DNA of 64,000 nt from Poronia punctata (taxonomy: Eukaryota > Ascomycota > Sordariomycetes > Xylariales > Xylariaceae), in assembly GCA_022579005.1 (NCBI GenBank), contig MU401588.1, positions 1 to 64,000 on the forward strand, read 5' to 3'. Position 1 is the stretch's first letter, and each line of letters begins with the position of its first letter. This document shows positions 37,101 through 50,100 of this stretch, piece after piece. The notes beneath the pieces were generated by a model. That model saw only the letters and a program-made list of their open reading frames with translations. It was not told where the DNA came from and ran no database searches. Position numbers and translations under genes: made by a program.

Positions 37101-40100
37101 TATCTGAAAACTTATCACCTAAGTAGATCTACTTTTATCTAATATTTCACCTATTGTACAATCCCATCGGAGATATAGTTTAGGTAAACGAAGGCGAAAG
37201 ACACAAGTACAGTATCATGAGCCCAATTCCATAAAAATAAATAAGCTATCTGTCCAAATCCTTCATACCAGAACTGCAATCACAAGAAGACCATCAACTT
37301 TTCTGTATTCATTTACAACACACCCTGTCACCGAGAAGATAACTATATAATATAAAGATATATAAGAAACCGAAGCGCAATCACAAAATGATAAACCCCC
37401 CTCTGACCCAGCCAAACCTGAGAGAATCAATAAAATCCATATCCGGCAAGTCCATCCCTTCCATTCCCACGGAGCAAGGACCAGCCTATCAACGGCACAA
37501 CGTCCTGCAGGTAAGTAGATACATGTAATATAATGCAAACTCTCACATTCCAGCGGCCTTGTGATCTTAGATCTATCTACCTAGGTCCAAGTCTACGAGG
37601 TCTAGGCACTGAACCACGGATTCGGGAAAATGATATAGGAATAACTGGGGGATATTTGTACGTGTATAATATATATTACCCTAGACTAGGAAAACAGGGA
37701 CAGATAAAAAGTGATAAAAGAGAGGGGGGAAATTGAACACGGTTTATTCCAATTTATCCCCTCTACTTTGATCATTTCTTCCACCGCCTGTCTCTCTTCC
37801 CCCCTACCCCTTACCCTTCCCATGTACATATATAAGTAAAGCCTCTAGGTAGGTAGCAGTACCCAGACAGGTTTGCATATGCGACTCTATTTTTAGCTTA
37901 TCAGAAGAAGAAGAAGCGCGGGAAAAGGGTAAAGTAACCTGGTATTATACCATGTTCGGGTCCAGGTAATATAATGTAGCATTAAGACCGATAGAACGGG
38001 GAATCAGGCGACGCGGGACAAGGGGACACCAATCAACCAGCCTATGGCGTTATAGTATGTAAGCGAACAAAGGCGATATATACATATATACTTGCGCGCG
38101 CGCCTCCCTATCGGGCCTGAAATGCTACCTACTTGCCCATGCCCATACCTACCTGTTCGGATCTGTCAACCGCGGCGGCTAATTATGAGGGGAATCGGCC
38201 GTTAAGCTAGGTTGAGTAAAGTAGGTAGGTAAGTTACATGAGATAGATCCGGGGGGGGGGGGGAGGGATGTCCCTGCATGCAAGAGCGATGAGATGAGAT
38301 GAACGGATGACTGTACTCGTAGCTTGCCGTGAGAGAGTAATCAAGGAGATATCATTTGGGATCAAATGAGTGACGGGGCCCTTGAGATCCATGTTCGAGA
38401 TATCAAGCTGGGACTGTCATGCCCGAAGTGAGTTATAAAGAAGACCTTCCAACGCCTTATCTACCTACAAGCATTCCCACGATTCGGGACCTTGTAGTTA
38501 GCTCAGGCCAAAATAAGTAAGCGGCAAGTTGCGTGCATGCAAGCCGTTGTTCTAATATGTAGGATGGGTAAGACGGACGGATAGAATGTGAGCAAAGTGA
38601 GAGTAATAAGTTAGACTGGTAGGTATATCGGTGCCTAGCACCCATCTCTTGAAGCGGAGCAACAGATCCGATTTGTCAGTCAGATAATCATACTGGTAGG
38701 TAGATATTTTGAGACGAATGGCAATTCATCAAAAGCAGCGACGCTGTAACCAATTAAAAGACTTTTTGTCGAAACCATGATGTTCTTTTCTTCCCGCACC
38801 ACCCACAATGGCGTGAGCGAAGTAGCCAGCATGAAAATGGCCTGATGATGGTAGATAGTTGTGCTAAGGTTTGCTTGACATAACCCCTAACCTACATAAG
38901 GTTAGGTTAGTCTTGATCCCCATGCCATCGAGCTGTCTGTCAGGCTAGGTACATGCAATGTGCATACCAAAAGACCATAGGTTGGAGTTGATGATACCTA
39001 GCGCTTCGCTTCGAGCCATTACGAGTAGATGAGTGTCGAAAAGGTGAAGCGGTTTGTCGGTGCGTCTCACCAGATATGTGCAACTACCTAGCACTTGACT
39101 TTGCTTTGCATGATATGGACTGTCATGACGCCAGCATCGACACAACGCAAATAATGAAATAAACAAATAAAGACGAGGGATGTCTTTTTGGTTGCTCATG
39201 AGACCAAGTCTTGCGACTGAGCGGAATGTCAACAGACACGCCTGTTTCGCATCACTTGAGAGGCATCCCGGCAGTCTGGCCGACCACTTACAGAAACATG
39301 GTTGATGCGTACTGTAACTCCAAGGCCCCCGTTACATGCTCGGCTAATGAAGAGACCTAACCTTAGGCATTGACTGTTTGAACACTGGGAAACTGATGTT
39401 CAACAAGCCTTGTAAAGAGGTCTGGCGAACTCTGGCGACTTTCCCCCAAATCGGAAAATTCTCGCTGGCTGCGGCAACAGACTAGCGACACCTGCAGCTC
39501 TTGGCACGTGGACCAAGGTAGGTACCTACCTCGACTGTACGCATAGCTGGTGGCTGCCCCAATTCCGCCCACTTGACTATCCATGTTATGTGCATTGGTG
39601 TACGTGAGAAAGCTACCTAGGGAACAGCATCGTACAAACGCCAGAGAAAGATCTTGGTGTGTATAAGATACCCCATCTTTACGCTGGTGTTGGAGCGGCA
39701 GGCATCTTGCCCTCGGTGCATGCGCGCACGTAATGATGTCCGACTACTACTCGTACGTGGGCTTTCCGCTCTCCTCCTGTTTTGGCTGTGATCGAGGAAG
39801 GGGACAATGACATAAAAGGGAATATACCGGTGAAAAGTCAGCGACCTGAACATGCCGCCTGATAGGAAGGTCGCGACTACCTACTCGTAGTTCAACGGTG
39901 ACCAAATACAAAGACTGCAATTGCCATGTACGAGTATACACGAACGGATTACTGCAAGGTTACTGCCCACTTTATCGTCGACCCGAAAACAAGCGCGGAA
40001 TTAAGGACGGGCAACTGCCACAATGCCAAACCAAATACTGAGTAAGCACCTGCAGAGAAATCGTAGGGGTTGTCGGTCCCAGAGTCGTATTAAGAAAGGG

Positions 40101-43100
40101 CGAAGCAGGTGATTTATGGACAGGTGAACCCGTGAATGATGCAATGCATGCATGAGCTCACAAGAGAAAAGCAACGAGATCCAAAGGAGGCCCAGGCCTG
40201 TTGCTTGTGGGCGCCGGACTGCTCCGTTGTAGACGGATCTGGGTTGCGTATAAGCCAAGTTCCTTGGCTGATGCGGCAAAGTTCCAAGGCAGTACGTACC
40301 TTCTTACCATACCTCGATTTTCCTACGTAACCCAGATTGTAGTCCTACTGTACATGTAGTTGACGCCTGTTGTTAGTGATGGCTAAATGAGCTGTTGGGA
40401 TGCAAAGCAAGCAAAACAACCAAGTTTGTTTCTACCAGCCGACAATGTTAGGCAAATTCCATAGGTATCTTATCACCTCGACCTCCGCCCCCCCCCTTAG
40501 CTGTTCTTGCCCTTGCCTGCTGCCCCTACCCTTTCGTCTGCACATCTTGGCCCCTCCTCTATTCTATCAGCATTGTTCTGGCCAATCTGGCCCTGGGGTG
40601 TCTCTGCGGCTGGACGATCGTATTCCATGATTGGTTCTACTGGGGGACAACTTGCCAAAATTCCAGGACCCTTTTTGCTACGAGTATACTCATTACCGGG
40701 AGAAACTAAGCCGAGCGGCAACGTCCTGCTAGCCTTAGTTATTTTATGTACACGTAGGTAGGATGTATGGTCTGTCGGGGGACGCATCTAATGCGAGAAC
40801 CAAAAACCTGCTCTGAGCAGCTCTTATGAGTTATGACGAACACCACCACGCACCTATGACCGCTGTTCCCTAGTGCTGCCTTCCAAACTTTGGCTCTTTT
40901 GACGTTTTCGACGGCAATTGGTAGTCTACCACCCCAAAAACAAATTGCATACCCTCGGCATACATTTGTGCGCGTGTGCGTTTCTGCCTCTAATGTCGTG
41001 GGTATTTTATGTAACCTAAGTACCTAGTGGGTGGCCGCGGTGGCGGGTGCATACCACCTTTGCAGCATTTTAGACTAGAGCATGGGAAAATCTGGAGGTC
41101 TATTGGCGATCCGGCAAAGACGGCTCTTAACTGATCACGAACGTGGGCCTTTTTGGGGCTGATAGGCATAGGCTTAGGTGGCAGAGAGCTACGACTTCCG
41201 TTGGCGCTCCTGCCTCTTTCAGCCGAAGGAAGAGGCTAAGGCTGCTTGCTTCCATTGTATTTCAGCGGCCGTGCCCAGTAACGTGTCGAGAATCTGTGTC
41301 TGATGGGCCCAGATATGTATAGCCTCGTGGCCTTTTCACAGAGAGTTGAAGTAAAAAAATTCGTCGAGGGTCGTAAGCTGCTAACCTGACTACTGTTTAA
41401 GATATACGAGTATGAAGACTACCTACCCCAAGCAGAGAGAATAGGTAGCTCGAAATCAGGTGAGGCCGAGTTTTCGGCACTCCTTGTTGGTCGTCCTAAC
41501 CAGTAACGTATTTATGTGGGTCCGGCCAAGCCCTCGCTTGGTTGCTTGGACCCTTGATCGAGGGTTGAAGATTTCAACAAAACCTAGAACACAGAGACGT
41601 TGGAACCTTCCGTCATCGTCGGTGCAACCTTGCCATGGATCACTGCCAATAGCACCGAGGAATACCCTAATCTGACCCTACACATTTAATGGGTATGTGT
41701 GTCGTTGGGTGATGGTGGATGATGCGTAGTCTGTACGTGTAGATGTCTACGAGTATGTTGCACACATACCTCACATACCTATCTTGCACAGGTTAGATAG
41801 AGGTTGTCATCAAGTTCAAATCCTGGTAGATCCCTAGGTTACGTGCGAATGCAGGATTTATATTGACTACGGGGGACGACATCACACATCTTCACGCACA
41901 GAAAGCCCACAGACCTTACCAGGTTTAAATAAGTGACCAGCAGGCTGTCTGTGTGGCTTGTAAAACTGTAAACAAATGAGACGACAACTTAGCCACCTGT
42001 ATGTTGGATACACGACATGAACATGGACCCATAGTTAAGTATGTTTCAAGCCGACGAACATTCTAGCCTAGGTTAAGTTACCTAGTTCAACATCTGTCTT
42101 CCCAGAGGCCTATAAGTTTCCTGTGGACTTGGAAGACAAGTGAAGGGTAAATAGTTACCTATGTGCCTCATATTACGACAGCAATAACGTCGAAAAGGAG
42201 TAGCACCCTATTTAAACGTGGACTAAGACTTATACACGTTACATGTTGGACCTGAAACAACCCGCATTTTTCCTCTTCATAAAGATTTGCAGGAGCCTTT
42301 TAATTTTTATTTTCTTCTTCTACCTACTCCAATCCTAAGCAACACACTATCTAATCACAAGCTTGGCAAACGGGCAATCGTTTATACATTTATGTAAGAT
42401 TCTTTGCAGATCTCGCGCGGTGATGATGAACACTCTGCCTTAGCTTCTCTGCAAGTGCTATGGCAGTTTCCCAACCTACGAGTACATATTTTGCTACGTC
42501 TACGTAGATATCACAATGTAAACCTACCCGTAGGTATCTTGCTTCACTTTAGGTTCCCTCAATTCGATGCAAAAAATACTATACCTAAAGACGAAACAGA
42601 TATACAAAACAGACAGACTATTAACGGCTCTTGCAGAATAGTTCGAGCGGTGTTACCGAGGCCAAGCATGCATGGCACACCCACCGGTAGTCTGTCTAGC
42701 TAGCAGCCTTTTTTTTTTTTGTGAAGTTTCGGCGTAAAAGCTAGGTACTTTATTCCGTAGCCTACTTTGCTAGCTAGGTAGGTACTTACTGTCGACTGCA
42801 GAGTTGCATATAATCTAGATGTACCTATTCACCATCTCAAATCGGTATTAGCACCAAAATGATGTGTTAGGTACATAGGTAGATTGGTAGGCTTTATTAG
42901 ATGGGATAAGGGGGGAGGTAGAGAGGGGAGGGTTGTTTACGTGTAGGTAGGAAGTTAGCCCCCGGGGGCGCGACTAGCTTGATCTATTCCGGCTATCTTG
43001 CCCCGTGTGTGGTTCGAGTTGGTTCCTAGATAGGTGGGTAGGTTTGGTTTGGATACGTAAAAAATCAGCTGGTTTCTACTCGTACTTTCTTGTGGCTTGC

Positions 43101-44869
43101 ACCATGCTGGTATGTACTCGTTATGCTGTAGCAAAGTGGGCAGATACATGCAACCTACATACCTTCCTACCTTACTCGAAGCAAATTGGTAGGTTAGAAG
43201 GGAATAGGTAGGTACAAGAGATTTAAACGTGTAGACATAGTCATCAGCCCTACTCGTAAGTCAGATAGTTGAAACTGGAAAGGTTGAAAATCACAATCTT
43301 GGTCAGATGTTCTTATCGATTGATCATTTGCTCCAGAAGAGGTAACATGTGAGAGAAGGATATAACCTGCTGGTGTTACAAAAACAATGCTTAAACGATG
43401 ATTGAAAACTGGCTCCCGTTACATTATTAGCAGCCGTCTCTGGGCAGCACGGGGAGGCCCGCAAAAGGTTTCATGGTGTCCAAAAGGTAAAACGGACAGC
43501 GCGTGGCCTAAACTCGTAGGTACCATCCTATACTCCTTAACCTAGTGGATCTAGCAGGTATCTGGACTAGCCTCTAGGGATCATAACCCTCCGCCCATCC
43601 GCCCACTTTGTCAAAGTTCTTGTCTTGGCAAAGCTACCCATGCTCGTACTGGTCTTGCCCAGTGCGCAAAATCTGTCAGAGTGGGAATAAGGATGGGATG
43701 GAATGCCTTGTTTCTATCTGCCATGTACCGTCTAACGTGCCTTTACCAACGTCCATCTGAGGATCTCGCAAGTCTCTCCTTCTCCAGTGCATGGTATACT
43801 ATACATGCAATACCTCGAACCTTCCCCCCATTGCGGAGTAATTCACTACGTCCTCCACTTTCGTCGGTACATGGGGAGGGAGAGGAAGGGAGGCACAGGT
43901 GAACGAACAAGAGACCTCTTTGCCAGGCTAGGTATTATTGTTATTATACCGTGCCAGCTTCTCCATCCACACACACCCCCTACCTCTAGACCGGGTCAAC
44001 CCCGTCCTTCTGTCTACCCCGTCTCCTTGTCCTTTCTTGTTATATCCCGAAGTGAGACTGTCGACATTGTTGTGCTTCCACTGAATGGAAGAAAGAGTCT
44101 TTGAGCTTTAAGAGATCGATCCGAGTCGACCTATTGGATACGCCCTTGGCTGGAGACCTGGATCGTCATGTTGCTATCGCCCATATTCTAAGTTGAAGTC
44201 CAATCTAGAGTCGACTGCGACTCGCCCTTCAATTGACAGCACCGGACGCTAAACATTAAGCAACGCGGAGCCGATGAGCGACGGTGGTATCGTGGACTCG
44301 CCCAACCGACGCAACATCGAAAGACGAAATATCGGAACGGCTTTACCCGCCGTTTACTGGTCCTCGTGTGTCTGTGTTACGCTATATCGGCCTCGATACT
44401 CTCGACCGTTCTGAAATACACCTCGCCCACGGCCAGCAAAAGCCGCCGAACGACAAGACCTGCTCGAAATCAGTAATACCGATTGTGATCACCAAACCCT
44501 TCGGTCCCTCATTAGTCGACAAGTACAGGAGATTTGCATGTCGCCGGGGAGCTCTAGGAGCTCAATTAAGCCGCCGCGATCAGAAAAGAGAGCACGCTGG
44601 CGAGGGATATACGCCCAAATTACACGTTTCGCCCGCGACCCGAAATCCTAAGGACCGAAAAGAACGGTTCTCGTCAGCATAGTCTGTGTGGCACGATCTC
44701 CTGTTTTGTAGTGCGACACCGCAAGGCACCCCGTTCTCCCCTCGTTCCGGCTGTCTGACCTATCACTCGAAGGCACAACGGCGCCCAATACGGTCTGGGA
44801 GGAAACGTGTCTTTAATTTTGGTCTTTTGGATCGACGAACTTTCCCGGGGCCTGTGGCCGGTTTTGAAG
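34151..44869. other. Coding-free stretch of about 10.7 kb
   Basis: Apart from the eIF2A promoter on the left and the skn7 promoter and leader on the right, I see no gene. Open frames up to about 130 codons occur (for example 44284-44682) but show no family features, and no splice chain joins them. Base composition is ordinary and CG dinucleotides are common, so this is not a RIP block. It contains a 17-T run (about 34861-34877), a 13-G run, an 8-bp hairpin (38886-38906), and many copies of TAGGTA/TACCTA and TACGAGTA strings. Long non-coding RNAs, fast-evolving small genes or a large regulatory region are possible. Confidence 0.5.
38251..38263. repeat. 13-G homopolymer
   Basis: A run of 13 G bases, preceded by GTAGGTAGGTAAG and followed by AGGGATG, in intergenic DNA. 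It is prone to sequencing-length error. Confidence 0.9.
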
Positions 44870-47173
44870 ATGCCCGAAGTCGACATGTCTAGTGTCAACC
44901 AGGGGTCTGGCAATAATTCAAGCGATTTTGTGAGTCGCTCTCTCCCGTGTACCTCCACTCCAAACTGATTTGTTGCGGACGTGTACTTGAGTATATTTGA
45001 CTAATGCGATGGACATCCGATCAGGTTCGCAAACTTTACAAGTAAACGCCCACCACCCGATACGAGCACATACTTCCATCGCTTTAATCCGCGAGGCTAA
45101 CACTCGGACATCCAGAATGCTTGAAGACCCAAACTACAGCGAAGTAGTTAGATGGGGTGATCATGGCGATAGTTTTGTTGTCTTAGAGGTATGGCCGCGG
45201 GTCCTGGCTAGTCCAAGCTAAATTACTCACATTTTTATACGTTGCGCTGACTGTCTTCTGTTCTTCTGCTGCCTAGAATGAGAAATTTACCAAAACGATT
45301 TTGCCGAAACACTTCAAGCACAGCAATTTCGCCAGTTTTGTGCGACAACTTAACAAATACGACTTCCATAAAGTGCGCCATAACGAAGAAAATGGGCAGT
45401 CTCCCTACGGGGCGTCGGTAAGGCTTCGTTTGCCGAGGGTGAAAATCCGAAAATACTTACATTCCATATAGGCATGGGAGTTTAAACACCCCGAATTTCG
45501 AGCCGATAGGAAGGATAACCTAGATAATATTCGGCGTAAAGCTCCTGCGCCAAGGAAGGTACAAAATGCCGATGATCAGTTCTCTGTCCAAAACCAACAA
45601 GTAGTGGTTCTATCCGAGACGTTGGCGGCGACACAACAGCAGGTTCAACAGCTGCAAGAGTCCTACTGCGACATGATGAACGCAAATAAGATCTTCGTCG
45701 ACGAGATCTTGCATCTGCAAAAAGTGGTAAAGGCCCAGAACCAAGTCCATAACGAACTTGTCACCCATCTTAGTAAGGCCGACCAAGAGAGGAGGGAAAA
45801 CCGCACGCCAAACCATTCCACACCAGGATACAACGCAAGCCAGAACTTGCTCTCAGATGGTACCGAGGGTCCCATAGAGCTGCGCCGGGCTCGAGATATT
45901 CTGAATAGTATGTCAATAGAACACGTTGCGGACAGGGATTTGAACAGAATGTCGGTCGCATTCCATCAAGCAGGCGGCTCGCCGGAATCCGTCGGGTCTT
46001 CCTCGATGATGGGCCCACCAGGTGCGGCTGGCGTACAGCCATTCTTGCATGATCCTCTTAATGATATGCGGCATCTGGTGTATCCAGTCGGTCAAAATAT
46101 CGGCATTGATCCGTTTGCTCCCGAACACATGAACAATATTCCGTACCAACGTCCTGGGGAGAACCCAATGGGCGCAGCCTCCGACTTCAATAATGCTGCC
46201 GGCAACATGGCCACCAACACGCCGCCTGGCATCAATGGACCCTCCCCGTGGGGCTCCAAAAAGCCCGTTGTTCTCCTGGTCGAGGATGACCGGACATGCG
46301 CGCGGATCGGTTCCAAGTTTCTGTCACAGCATGACTGTGGTGTTGAGGTTGCGGTATGTAAGCAAAACCCTTTCCACCTCGATCGTGACTAACGTGTCAT
46401 CTGTCCCCAGCGTGACGGTCTCGAGGCCGTGAACAAAGTTAGTGCCAGGCAGCAGCCATTCGATCTGATATTCATGGATATAGTGATGCCTCAGCTAGAT
46501 GGAGTGTCCGCTACCGCCATGATCAAAGATATGCAGCCGAACACGCCCATCATAGCCATGACATCCAACATCAACCAGCAGGATCTCGAGATGTATTACC
46601 ACTGGGGTACGTCGAGTCCACAGTCCCCTGGGCCTTTTAAGGATCCTTGTTTTTGTAGCCGTGTAATGCTGACTCCGGACAGGGATGCGAGATGTTCTGG
46701 CCAAACCCTTCACGAAAGAGGGTATGATCGGCAAGTTGAGGCGGCACCTAAACAACTTGTTGCGAAATCCTTCTTCCGAGATAGACACCATGTATCCTAG
46801 TGGAGGGTCAACTCAACCCCCCACGCCAGGGCCGTACGCGAACCAAGGTATGGCAATGGCTCCGCTTTCTGCCGCGTCCTCTGGACCTGTCGCGAAGTTT
46901 GACACGACGCCTATACAGTCGCCCGCTACGAGTAGCTCATGGCACTCACCAAGCCAGCTTCCTCATCCGTCACCCACTATAGCCCAAGAACACGGCGGAT
47001 ATCTTGCCGCTGGGAGCGGTTCCCAAATGGTCCTTACCCCGGGCGGCACCCAAAAGCCACAGTACGCCGGTGGTATGATGCCACAGATGACTGCGCCGCA
47101 ACGCTTGTCTCATGAGGGCCCCCCTGAAAAGCGACAGAGGTTATACGGGCCACCCGGGAATTATAATCAATAA
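44870..47173 (+). CDS. skn7: Response regulator / HSF-type transcription factor Skn7
   Basis: Nuclear end-point of the Sln1-Ypd1 phosphorelay, acting in oxidative and cell-wall stress. Seven exons (44870-44929, 45025-45041, 45116-45188, 45277-45417, 45472-46353, 46411-46606, 46683-47173) give 619 residues with all phases matching. The HSF DNA-binding domain spans about residues 18-120: [52 protein letters not shown] Gln-rich coiled coil follows (about 155-210). The receiver domain (about 365-480) has the acidic pair VEDD, the phospho-acceptor Asp414 in [13 protein letters not shown], the switch Thr in IIAMTSN and the conserved Lys in LAKPFT. The tail is Pro/Ser/Gly-rich. Exon 2 is only 17 nt. 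The start may instead be the second Met at 44885. The 5' region carries short upstream frames. Confidence 0.97.
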
Positions 47174-50100
47174 CCTCTGGCCTAGCGTTGTTTTAGTCTC
47201 ATTCTTTGTATATAACGGGGCGGCACTTTTGATGTTCATGTTGCAGCGGCTATCCTTTTCCCATGTTTTATACGTCGATGATACCTGATAACTTACTTGG
47301 CTGCGGGTGGATAGCATGTCGTGTGGGAACTTTTGAGCGGAGTCAATAGACCCGGGCTCGGTGAGACTGATCTAAAACCGTGCGGCGTTTCTGCTTTGAT
47401 TGGGGATTCTTCTTCATTCTTCGGTTTTTTCTCGGGAAGAGCGACGGCCGCGAGTGCTGGCCAGATCGAATTATGACCATAACACCCTGTTTTCCCCTGG
47501 AAATATGAGCCTGGTTCGGGTTCTGAGTACCTCTGTTGAGGAATTACTGCAGCCCTATACTGCATTTATATCAGTGGAATATTCTAACGGCTGATGAGGA
47601 ACGAATGGGAAAAGACACCGAAGACTTGGTCAAAGCTGGGTCCTACAAGCGGGGGATTGGGAGATGTAGATGTCTTGTGGGGTACTGTCTGCTCCATCTT
47701 CCGAGGCGCGAGAAGAAGGGGATATTGTAGTGGAGTAAGGGGTTAGAGTGTAGGCTCTTTGATTACCGTGTGAAGATTGGGCCTCTGATAACCGCGACCT
47801 CATGTATGAGCGGTTGTTTTGTCTTGGTTAATCGCAGCTTATAGACAGAGAAACCCCATATTAAGCCAGTCCTTGTATCTGACACAAACAAACAATGCGT
47901 AACGCCTGTAGTGCCGTTTGAAGAGGGACGCGCGCTAGTGTATCGACCATGCCCAAAGATGAGGCATGGCAGCGGTCGGTCTGTGCTCGATAACCGGCCG
48001 TGATTTGTTTCGAGTCGTACGGTCCGTTCGATATGCAGCTCTCGGATTGGATTTGAACTGTAGGTAGGCCCCGAATAAAATCAGACCGGGTCTATGTCTT
48101 TGGGTTGAATCATTTCTAGTGCACGTTATTCGTTCCTGGTGCTCGTTCCCTTACCTGACTCCACGTCTTACACTTTGCTTTTTTACATTCCCCATCATAC
48201 TGTTCTCTGTCTTGTCCTCTTATCCGGCTCCCTAGAATAGGGTATACAAACACGGGGACTCTTATAGGCTAGATGATGTCGTTGATGCCACGTGCGGTCA
48301 GAAGCATCGGTGCTGGACCTAGCGATGGTGGCGGTAGAAAAGGTTCGGTGCAAGGACGAGAGGATGATCATGTACGGGCTATGTTGATAACCTTAATTGA
48401 ATGGCAGCCAAAAGCACATGGGATATGGGATCCAAATGCGAGTGCTGTTTCGAAACGGTTCCATGGAAGGGGACTGTAGTGAAGAGTTATGAATAGAGAA
48501 GGAAGAACCCGGTGGGTTGTCGACCTTGAAACAAATATGAAAAAAAGGTTTAGTGGGAAGAGGAGGGGTTGTAGATAGCACACACTGGAAAATAAAGGTA
48601 ATGAGGTCACATGATAGATAACAAGTCCTCTGTGTACGTTATAAGTCATGGGGACATATTTAACAAGATAGAGAGCAAGCAGACGGTATGCTTGTTGTTC
48701 ACACTGCTAGATTATATCCTGCAACAGGGAAGTTTGATTTCGTGCTTCAAGGTTGTTACGGCTTATAGTGGGTGGGCGGGATGTAGGTAGGTACTGGGGG
48801 GTTGGGTAGATGGGCATTTGGAAACTCCGACGAGGAAGACATATGTCCGTGCCTTGCCGTGGTTGCTCTTCCATGATCCGAACAACGTCTTGTACCTAGA
48901 GAGAAACCTAAACTTTTGAACTGAAGCTGAAGTTTGGAAATGAAACTGCCCTGTCCTTCGTTGACGAAGGTGGGTGTTGTCGGTTTTGGTTGGTAACATG
49001 TTTGTTAGGTTAGGTTATTGTGCGTACGTACAAGCAAGATGAGCGAGCAAGAAGGGCGGGGCGTTCGGTTCGGTTGGGCGCGCCATGTCGTCTGTATGTA
49101 TCTTTACGTAGGTGGGCAGGAAGCTCAACCGTCCAGACCAGGCGATAACTTGAGGGCGGGTCGGCAAAAAGGTACAGACAGACGATGGATGTTGCTGCTG
49201 CTGTGTGTGTACAGGTCGGTTAGGTTGTGTGTTGTGCCGCAAGTACGTACGCCCTAGTCCATCGGCGTACATTAAAACTAATAATATGTGCGTGTCCGGG
49301 AGAAGAGACGGGGGTACCCAGATTATACGGACGTATCATGCGTTCATGCCCATGGCGTTTGGCAGGTGCCCAGCATCTCTCCTCGCCCCTGCGGCCTCTT
49401 CTTCCCCCGGGCACTTGGCTCGCTTGGCCTCACCAGACCGATTGACTTCTTTCTACCTCTTAACCCAGTTGTAAATAAGGTGCTAGATGTTAAGATAACA
49501 TGGGTTCATTGAAAACTGTCGAGTCGTGTACCTGGAATGTAGGTACTTGAGTTCGATCGAAAGACAGCGCCGATCGTCGGATTTGGTATCACCTGTAAAG
49601 AAAGTCTATGGTGTTCTAGTCCGGCCTGGCTTGGGAGAGATGCCCGTACCGTAGGTCCCAATCTAGGGAAGCCCCCTTATCTGTAACGTCGCATTCAATT
49701 TGTCACATCTTTATCGATTGACCGGGAACCGCTTGAGCCGCAACACGGTCGATTTTCCGTCTATGGTACCGGATCCATCCCGGTGCCTCACTAGGACCTA
49801 GGGCTAGAATGTGCTTTTTTAGTACTCTAGTTGAATCCCCAAAAGCCCAATCACAACTTCGGCGCTAATAATTCAATGGCTGTTTGCTATATGGTGTTGC
49901 TGACGGAAAAAGGATCTTGTGGGATGACAAGGCAGACCTAGACCTTTTCATGACGGCTATTTCTGGCTTCAGCCGGGTCTAGGCTCATTTGCCACTTGCG
50001 ATTACCATAGTTCCGCGAGGGGTTGGGCGGTGATTTTCCAAGTGACTGGGAAGGGCCTTGTAGTGTCGAGACGAATATGTATCGATATGAAGTCGGTTTG

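Noticed and set aside
38880..38912. Telomere-like CCCTAA/TTAGG strings
   Set aside because: Only single, imperfect copies in an inverted arrangement; not a tandem array.
41805..41835. Possible tRNA T-arm (AAGTTCAAATCCTGG)
   Set aside because: Only part of a T-stem pairs, and no anticodon or D arm can be found upstream.
44284..44682. A 132-codon frame upstream of skn7 as a separate gene
   Set aside because: No family resemblance and no coherent neighbouring exons. It is more likely chance or part of the skn7 5' region.
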